From Selenomonas sp963528755 (GTDB lineage: Bacteria; Bacillota; Negativicutes; Selenomonadales; Selenomonadaceae): 64,000 nt of DNA. The first letter of the stretch is position 1. Every line of letters begins with the position of its first letter. The DNA lies in the NCBI RefSeq assembly GCF_963528755.1, contig NZ_CAURXA010000003.1:300959-364958 (forward strand), in the 5' to 3' direction. The notes beneath the pieces are model-generated. The model did not search any database, had not been told where the DNA came from, and saw nothing but the letters and a program-made list of their open reading frames with translations. The position numbers and the translations under genes were made by a program. Below are positions 59,563-64,000 of the stretch, piece after piece.

Positions 59563-60271
59563 GCAGGATTTGGAAAGAGCGTCTGCTCTCTACGGACTGC
59601 CGCTCGATGCAAAGCAGATCGAGAAGTTCGGCATCTACTATCGCTTGCTCATTGAATGGAACGCGAAGATGAACCTCACGGCGATTACTGAACCACGGGA
59701 AGTCTCCATCAAGCACATCGTTGATTCTCTGACGGCGCTTCGAGGCATCGAGGAAAAGAATTCCTGTCGTCTGATCGATGTCGGCACGGGCGCAGGATTT
59801 CCTGGCATTCCTCTGAAGATCGTCCGTCCCGATTTGCAGCTGACGCTTCTCGATTCCTTGAAGAAGCGTGTGCATTTTCTCGAAACCGTTGTCGAGACGC
59901 TGGGATTGGAAGGCGTAGAGTGCCTGCATGGACGTGCGGAGGAAGCGGCGCGGCAAAGCGCTCTGCGCGAGCGCTTCGACATTGCAGCCTCTCGCGCCGT
60001 GGCGCGTCTTCCCGTCCTTCTTGAGTATCTTCTGCCCTTCGTGCGCATTGGCGGCACAGCGATCGCCCTCAAGGGGCTTCACTCGGAAGAGGAAGCAAAA
60101 GAGGCGAAAAGAGCCGTCAAGATTCTCGGCGGGAGGGCGATAGAGTCGATTCCCATCGCCTTGCCTGGCCTTTCAGACAAGCGTGCAGTTCTCGTCATAA
60201 AGAAGGAGAGACCTACGCCGAAAGCGTATCCGCGCAAGGCAGGCAAGCCGGCGAAAGAACCATTGCTTTGA
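59555..60271 (+). CDS. rsmG: 16S rRNA (guanine527-N7) methyltransferase RsmG
   Basis: A 238-residue methyltransferase. The SAM-binding motif is LIDVGTGAGFPGIPLKIVRP, and WNAKMNLTAITEPREVSIKH and ERFDIAASRAVARLPVLLEY fit the family. Its start overlaps mnmG by 8 bases. The parA/parB genes that often follow in Firmicutes are not here. Confidence 0.95.
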   Translation: MFEQDLERASALYGLPLDAKQIEKFGIYYRLLIEWNAKMNLTAITEPREVSIKHIVDSLTALRGIEEKNSCRLIDVGTGAGFPGIPLKIVRPDLQLTLLDSLKKRVHFLETVVETLGLEGVECLHGRAEEAARQSALRERFDIAASRAVARLPVLLEYLLPFVRIGGTAIALKGLHSEEEAKEAKRAVKILGGRAIESIPIALPGLSDKRAVLVIKKERPTPKAYPRKAGKPAKEPLL

Positions 60272-60343
60272 GTTTCTATTAAAGATGTACAGGAAAAAAG
60301 ACGATATAAGAGGAGAAGGATTCTGAAAGGATGGTGCTCTACG

Positions 60344-61282
60344 GTGTGGAAGAAGAAGGTGGCAGCTGCTTTAAGCATGACTTTTTTAGCAGGCAGTCTG
60401 ACGTTTGGATCGACAGCTTCGGCATATATCATCAATGTTGGTATGGAGGATCTTGCTGCACAAGAAAAAGCAGCAGATTCCGGGGAGAAGCAGGAAAAGA
60501 AGGCGGAAACCGCCAAGGAACATGGCAATGAGAAGGATGAAAAGAAGAAAGAGATAAAAAACTTCCGAGAGAAGAAAGCGGAAACCTCCGTAAAGGAGGC
60601 GGATAAAAAAGTAGAGAACAGCGACACTAAAAAGACCATAGAAGAAGCGCCCAAAGCATCGGTGACACCCGTTCCGCAGAAGAGGGAGGAAGGGCAGAAG
60701 CCACTTGTCTCGAACAAGAAGAAAGAGGAGACGAAACCGTCCGTACAGAAGAAAGCCGATGAATCAAAAGTTCCTTTGCAGGGAAAAAAGACGGAAGCGC
60801 CGGTGCAGGCAAACAAGGACGCTGTCGAGACTAAGAACAAGAAGAATAAGGAGAAAGATCGCTTCCAGGAAATTTTCCGCGACGACTCGTTCATTTACTA
60901 TATGGATATGCGAAGTGCGCGCAATGTTCCTATCCCAAATCGTCAGGAGCGCATGATCGACGTCTGGGTGAAGCTCAAACCGAACAGCTTCTCCGATGAG
61001 GAGGACGCGAAAGCGGGGAAGTACTATTTGGAGCATTATTACATCAATCCAAAGGATAAGCAAATCCAGTTCCTTTGTGAGTTGGAGGTCACAGGCAGAC
61101 CGTCGAATGCCATCAAGGAACGTCCTTACAGCTCGCAGAATTGGGAAAATCTCGTGCCGGGCAGTGTTGAGGATGACATATACCATGCTGTTGTGAAAAA
61201 GGCGAAAAGCTCTTCGAGCATCGGCGGTGTGGCGATTCCTTCTGCATCGGATGTTCTTGATATGCTGAATATTGGACTGTGA
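60344..61282 (+). CDS. Secreted Lys/Glu-rich protein with C-terminal globular domain
   Basis: A 312-residue exported protein. A signal peptide (VWKKKVAAALSMTFLAGSLT, cleaved near TASA) is followed by about 130 residues of Lys/Glu-rich low complexity and then a globular end (RDDSFIYYMDMRSARNVPIP, MIDVWVKLKPNSFSDEEDAK, YYLEHYYINPKDKQIQFLCE). The C-terminal part has the style of surface proteins in Selenomonas-like bacteria, with paired Tyr and acidic loops, but no family is recognised. The start is GTG 60344. It may be a periplasmic or peptidoglycan-associated protein. No obvious operon partner. Confidence 0.75.
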   Translation: MWKKKVAAALSMTFLAGSLTFGSTASAYIINVGMEDLAAQEKAADSGEKQEKKAETAKEHGNEKDEKKKEIKNFREKKAETSVKEADKKVENSDTKKTIEEAPKASVTPVPQKREEGQKPLVSNKKKEETKPSVQKKADESKVPLQGKKTEAPVQANKDAVETKNKKNKEKDRFQEIFRDDSFIYYMDMRSARNVPIPNRQERMIDVWVKLKPNSFSDEEDAKAGKYYLEHYYINPKDKQIQFLCELEVTGRPSNAIKERPYSSQNWENLVPGSVEDDIYHAVVKKAKSSSSIGGVAIPSASDVLDMLNIGL

Positions 61283-61307
61283 GCCTTGTGGAGAAGTTGT
61301 GGATTTA

Positions 61308-61468
61308 GGAATCACTGATAAATTCAGCTACCCATCTTCACACATCTACACTGTCCTCTCGTCGTCGACAAATCCTCGACGTAGCCACTGCTACGCCTGC
61401 GGTTTGTCTCCTAGATAGGAACAGCGTATCTGTGCAAATCTGGGCAACCTCATTTTATCAGCGTTTCC
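61308..61468. mobile_element. MITE-like element, 161 bases, with 3-base target duplication
   Basis: The 15-base ends GGAATCACTGATAAA (61308-61322) and TTTATCAGCGTTTCC (61454-61468) are inverted repeats with 12 of 15 matches, and the inner sequence continues to pair loosely (CACTGT near 61351 with ACAGCG near 61422). TTA flanks both sides (61305-61307 and 61469-61471). It has no coding capacity, so a parent IS5-like transposase would have moved it. Confidence 0.7.
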
Positions 61469-61479
61469 TTAATATAGAC

Positions 61480-61533
61480 TTATCCACAAAATACGCCATG
61501 AATTGGTTCATATGTGGATAAAAATGTGGATAA
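61480..61533. promoter_or_regulatory. Cluster of three perfect DnaA boxes outside oriC
   Basis: TTATCCACA (61480-61488), TGTGGATAA (61513-61521) and TGTGGATAA (61525-61533) are all perfect consensus boxes within 54 bases. The first is in opposite orientation to the other two. The cluster lies about 8 kb from the origin between a secreted-protein gene and the AICAR transformylase gene. Confidence 0.8.
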
Positions 61534-61562
61534 GTTGCGTAAAACTCCATAGATGGCATAAG

Positions 61563-61593
61563 AAAAGGCTGTTGCATCATGCAGCAGCCTTTT
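61563..61593. terminator. Intrinsic terminator after the AICAR transformylase gene
   Basis: AAAAGGCTGTTGC (61563-61575) pairs with GCAGCAGCCTTTT (61581-61593) with one G-T pair. A-rich and T-rich flanks suggest a bidirectional terminator. Confidence 0.8.
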
Positions 61594-61617
61594 CGCATAC
61601 TTTGGTTCATATCGGTA

Positions 61618-62790
61618 TCAATGATGGAAGAGGCGGATATGCGTCATCGCCATGAACATGCCATACTTGTCTGCCGTCTCAATGACATTGTCATCACGAA
61701 TCGATCCGCCGCTCTGGGCGACGTAGGAAACGCCGCTCTTATGTGCGCGTTCGATGTTGTCACCAAAGGGAAAGAAAGCGTCAGAACCGAGCGAGACGCC
61801 CGTTGCCGTCTTGAGCCACTTGGCTTTTTCGTCGGGTAGGAATACAGGAGGTTTCTCTGTGAAGATACGTTTCCATTCGTCCGTTCCGAGGAGATCCATG
61901 CACTCGTCGGATAAGTAGACGTCGATGGCATTGTCGCGGTCGGGGCGGCGCACATCGCTTTTGAAGGGAAGGGAGAGAGCCTGCGGGCTCTGTCTCAGAT
62001 ACCAAATATCGGCCTTGTTTCCTGCGAGGCGCGTGCAATGGACGCGTGACTGTTGGCCGGCGCCGATACCAATCGCCTGCCCGTCCTTGGCATAGCAAAC
62101 GGAGTTGGACTGGGTGTACTTCAAGGTGATGAGGGAGAGTAGGAGGTCACGTTTGGCATCTTCGGGCAGATCCTTATTTTTTGTGACGACGTCTTTCAGG
62201 CAGTCTTCAGTGATGACGACATCATTGCGCTTCTGTTCGAAGGTTACGCCGAAGACGGTCTTTGTTTCCTTCTCTGCAGGAACGTAGGAAGGATCCATCT
62301 GTATGACGAGGTAGCTTCCCTTGCGCTTCGTCTTGAGAATCTCCAGGGCGGCTTCGGAATAGGCGGGCGCAATGATACCGTCGGAAACCTCGCGCTGCAG
62401 GAAGGAAGCCGTCTGAGCATCGCACGGGTCGGAGAGGGCGACGAAATCGCCGTACGACGACATGCGGTCGGCGCCGCGCGCGCGGATGTAGGCGGTCGCA
62501 ATGGGCGACAATTCGATTCCTTCGACAAAGTATGCCTGCTTCAGTGCATCAGACAGGGGAACGGCGACGGCAGCTCCTGCAGGACTCACATGCTTGAAGG
62601 ATGCCGCTGCAGGAAGGCTGGTCGCTTCCTTGAGTTCCTGCACTAGCTGCCAGCTGTTCATGGCGTCGAGCAGATTGATGTAGCCAGGCTTCCCGTTCAA
62701 GACCTTGAATGGGAGTTCGCCGCTTTTCATATAAACACGAGAGGGTTTCTGGTTCGGATTGCAGCCGTATTTCAATTCGAGTTCTTTCAT
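61618..62790 (-). CDS. AICAR transformylase (PurH-type, formyltransferase domain only)
   Basis: A 390-residue protein matching the formyltransferase half of PurH: MKELELKYGCNPNQKPSRVY, SFKHVSPAGAAVAVPLSDAL, GIGAGQQSRVHCTRLAGNKA and SDAFFPFGDNIERAHKSGVS. It moves a formyl group from 10-formyl-THF to AICAR (ZMP) in purine synthesis. There is no IMP cyclohydrolase domain, so another protein must close the ring. The start at 62790 has GGAGAG upstream. A ZTP riboswitch precedes it, fitting its substrate ZMP. It stands alone. Confidence 0.93.
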   Translation of the reverse strand: MKELELKYGCNPNQKPSRVYMKSGELPFKVLNGKPGYINLLDAMNSWQLVQELKEATSLPAAASFKHVSPAGAAVAVPLSDALKQAYFVEGIELSPIATAYIRARGADRMSSYGDFVALSDPCDAQTASFLQREVSDGIIAPAYSEAALEILKTKRKGSYLVIQMDPSYVPAEKETKTVFGVTFEQKRNDVVITEDCLKDVVTKNKDLPEDAKRDLLLSLITLKYTQSNSVCYAKDGQAIGIGAGQQSRVHCTRLAGNKADIWYLRQSPQALSLPFKSDVRRPDRDNAIDVYLSDECMDLLGTDEWKRIFTEKPPVFLPDEKAKWLKTATGVSLGSDAFFPFGDNIERAHKSGVSYVAQSGGSIRDDNVIETADKYGMFMAMTHIRLFHH

Positions 62791-62826
62791 CAGATTCTCT
62801 CCTTTTGTATAAGTTGTAGTGAAATC

Positions 62827-62873
62827 AAAAAAGACCGCGGGCACAGTGAACCATTGCGGCTGCCCAGACGGTC
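62827..62873 (-). terminator. Riboswitch-linked intrinsic terminator
   Basis: On the minus strand GACCG (62869-62873) pairs with CGGTC (62833-62837), strengthened by GGGC with GCCC, and six T residues follow (62827-62832). The hairpin uses the GGGCAG strand of the ZTP aptamer, so ligand binding would prevent it. Confidence 0.85.
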
Positions 62874-62926
62874 GGCTTTTCCTGCTGCACTCCCTTGTGG
62901 TCATCCACTTCCGTCAGTTATGCAGC
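62860..62926 (-). promoter_or_regulatory. ZTP/ZMP riboswitch (pfl motif)
   Basis: The minus-strand leader reads CTGACGGAAGTGGATGACCA, AAGGGAGTGC and then CCGACCGTCTGGGCAG, matching the pfl consensus: a paired GTGG...CCAC arm, GGGAGYG and the late CCGNCTGGGCA. The aptamer senses ZTP/ZMP, which rise when 10-formyl-THF is short, and would switch on the formyltransferase gene. Confidence 0.88.
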
Positions 62927-62934
62927 TTGTTTTC

Positions 62935-62963
62935 AATGTACCATTCCTTTTCTTTTTTGTCAA
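62935..62963 (-). promoter_or_regulatory. Promoter of the ZTP-controlled gene
   Basis: On the minus strand TTGACA (62958-62963) and TACATT (62935-62940) are spaced by 17 bases. Transcription would start just before the aptamer. Confidence 0.75.
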
Positions 62964-63065
62964 GTACGTTTATTTCCTAGCTCTAATGTGGTATGATGTA
63001 GAAAAGGTTTCACTTTGATCGAGGGAGCGAGGCTTCTTCGTCATGGGTATGGGAGGGATTTTACG

Positions 63066-64000
63066 ATGTTGAATTGTATCGGCGTTTTGACGAGCGGCGG
63101 CGACAGCCCCGGCATGAATGCGACAACTCGCGCCGTCGTGCGTACGGCGCTCTTTGAAGGTGCGGAAGTGTGGGGCATACATAACGGGTATCGCGGCATC
63201 TTGGATGGTGAGATGTTCAAGATGGAACGAAAGGATGTTGGCGACATCATTCAGCGTGGCGGCACATTCCTCGGCACGGCTCGCTGCCATCGTTTCATGA
63301 CGCCCGAGGGTCGTGCAGAGGCGTATGAGAAGCTCAAGGCGAGAGGAATCGAAGGACTCGTCATCATCGGTGGCGACGGAAGTCTGCGCGGTGCGTCGCT
63401 CTTGAGCGAAGAACACGGCATTCCCATCGTGGGGTTGCCGGGGACGATTGATAATGACGTCTGGGGTACAGACTATACGATCGGCAGCGATACGGCAGCG
63501 AATACGATCATCGACGCCATCAACAAGCTGCGCGATACGGCTTCGGCGCATCGGCGCGTCGTTGTTCTTGAGGTCATGGGCAGACATTGCGGCTGGCTCG
63601 CGCTGATGAGCGGCATTTCGGGCGGCGCTGAGTATATCCTCGTGCCGGAAGAGGATTTTGATCTCGAAGAAATTAGCAATGAGATCAAGGAAGCTTATAA
63701 GAAGGGCAAGCGCTACATTCTCGTCGTCGTCGCCGAGGGTGCAGGAAGCGGCATTGAGGTTGGCAACTTCATCGCCGAACACACGGATATCGAGACGCGC
63801 GTTTCGGTTCTCGGTCATATTCAGCGCGGCGGTACGCCGTCCGTCATCGACCGCGTGAAGGCGAGCCAGCTTGGTGAGAAAGCAGCTCTGGCGATTCTCT
63901 CGGGTCTTTCCAACGTTGTCTTTGGCTTCCATCGCGGCAATGTCGTCGCCATCGACTTGCACGATGCCGTGACGAACAAGAAGAAGCTCGATCCCGAATA
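63066..64000 (+). CDS. pfkA: 6-phosphofructokinase, N-terminal part
   Basis: The gene runs off the right edge after 311 codons. The product begins MLNCIGVLTSGGDSPGMNAT and has IIGGDGSLRGASLLSEE, LPGTIDNDVWGTDYTIGSDT, EVMGRHCGWLALMSGISGGA and VLGHIQRGGTPSVIDRVKAS, the set of motifs of ATP-dependent PfkA with the substrate Asp in TIDND. It phosphorylates fructose 6-phosphate in glycolysis. The start at 63066 has GGGAGGG about 8 bases upstream. Confidence 0.97.
   Translation, partial: MLNCIGVLTSGGDSPGMNATTRAVVRTALFEGAEVWGIHNGYRGILDGEMFKMERKDVGDIIQRGGTFLGTARCHRFMTPEGRAEAYEKLKARGIEGLVIIGGDGSLRGASLLSEEHGIPIVGLPGTIDNDVWGTDYTIGSDTAANTIIDAINKLRDTASAHRRVVVLEVMGRHCGWLALMSGISGGAEYILVPEEDFDLEEISNEIKEAYKKGKRYILVVVAEGAGSGIEVGNFIAEHTDIETRVSVLGHIQRGGTPSVIDRVKASQLGEKAALAILSGLSNVVFGFHRGNVVAIDLHDAVTNKKKLDPE

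Noticed and set aside
1..64000. CRISPR array or tRNA/rRNA genes
   Set aside because: No regularly spaced short repeats and no tRNA-like cloverleaf or rRNA sequence were noticed by eye in the window; a covariance search could still find something small.

Overview
The window looks like the replication-origin region of a Selenomonas-like member of the Negativicutes (diderm Firmicutes). The gene order around the origin is Firmicute-type: gyrB, remB, a DUF721 gene, recF, dnaN and dnaA read leftward; rpmH, rnpA, yidD, yidC, jag, mnmE, mnmG and rsmG read rightward. A Wza-type outer-membrane export protein and an orphan BofA homologue fit a diderm lineage derived from spore-formers. The genus is an inference from gene content; no search was run.

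1-12.5 kb: a leftward surface-polysaccharide operon. It runs from a strong promoter (12515-12543) through a Wza-like exporter, a Wzz-like chain-length protein, a PglF/CapD-type dehydratase, a DegT aminotransferase, an initiating sugar-phosphate transferase, LicD, an IspD/TarI-like cytidylyltransferase, an SDR epimerase, an unrecognised protein, a Wzy-like polymerase, a GT2 glycosyltransferase and the start of a Wzx flippase. The genes suggest a glycan started on an amino-deoxy sugar and decorated with a CDP-activated phospho-alditol.

12.6-17 kb: a polyferredoxin, then an AT-rich accessory island. It holds a small membrane protein, an IS30 remnant that seems to split an older gene, an unknown 316-residue protein and a decayed RHH/RelB/RelE toxin-antitoxin cluster.

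17-38.6 kb: housekeeping genes. They include tex; a double-length CobT-like protein that looks like a fused ArsA-ArsB enzyme; glcD-glcF; a clpX-like gene; a methionine-synthase-II-like gene; an APC permease; a FIST-GGDEF protein; thiD; mqnA; an MFS transporter; and the dnaX-ybaB-recR-bofA operon with the SRP RNA gene upstream of dnaX.

38.7-45.5 kb: a structured repeat, two tiny coupled genes, a membrane-anchored small protein, an SIS isomerase, a phosphohexomutase, the dhaKLM dihydroxyacetone kinase operon and an AAA/DUF4143 ATPase.

45.5-64 kb: the origin region. oriC appears bipartite. One part lies between dnaN and dnaA and has DnaA boxes, a GC block, DnaA-trios and an AT-rich stretch as in Bacillus. 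The other lies between dnaA and rpmH and has at least six boxes. A third cluster of three perfect DnaA boxes sits about 8 kb away beside a MITE-like element and the AICAR transformylase gene, which is preceded by a ZTP (pfl) riboswitch with an intrinsic terminator. The window ends inside pfkA.

The most interesting signals are the CobT-CobT fusion, a palindromic repeat family that carries a promoter-like end (38.9 and 53.7 kb, with decayed copies at 16.7 and 22.0 kb), and the off-origin DnaA-box cluster.
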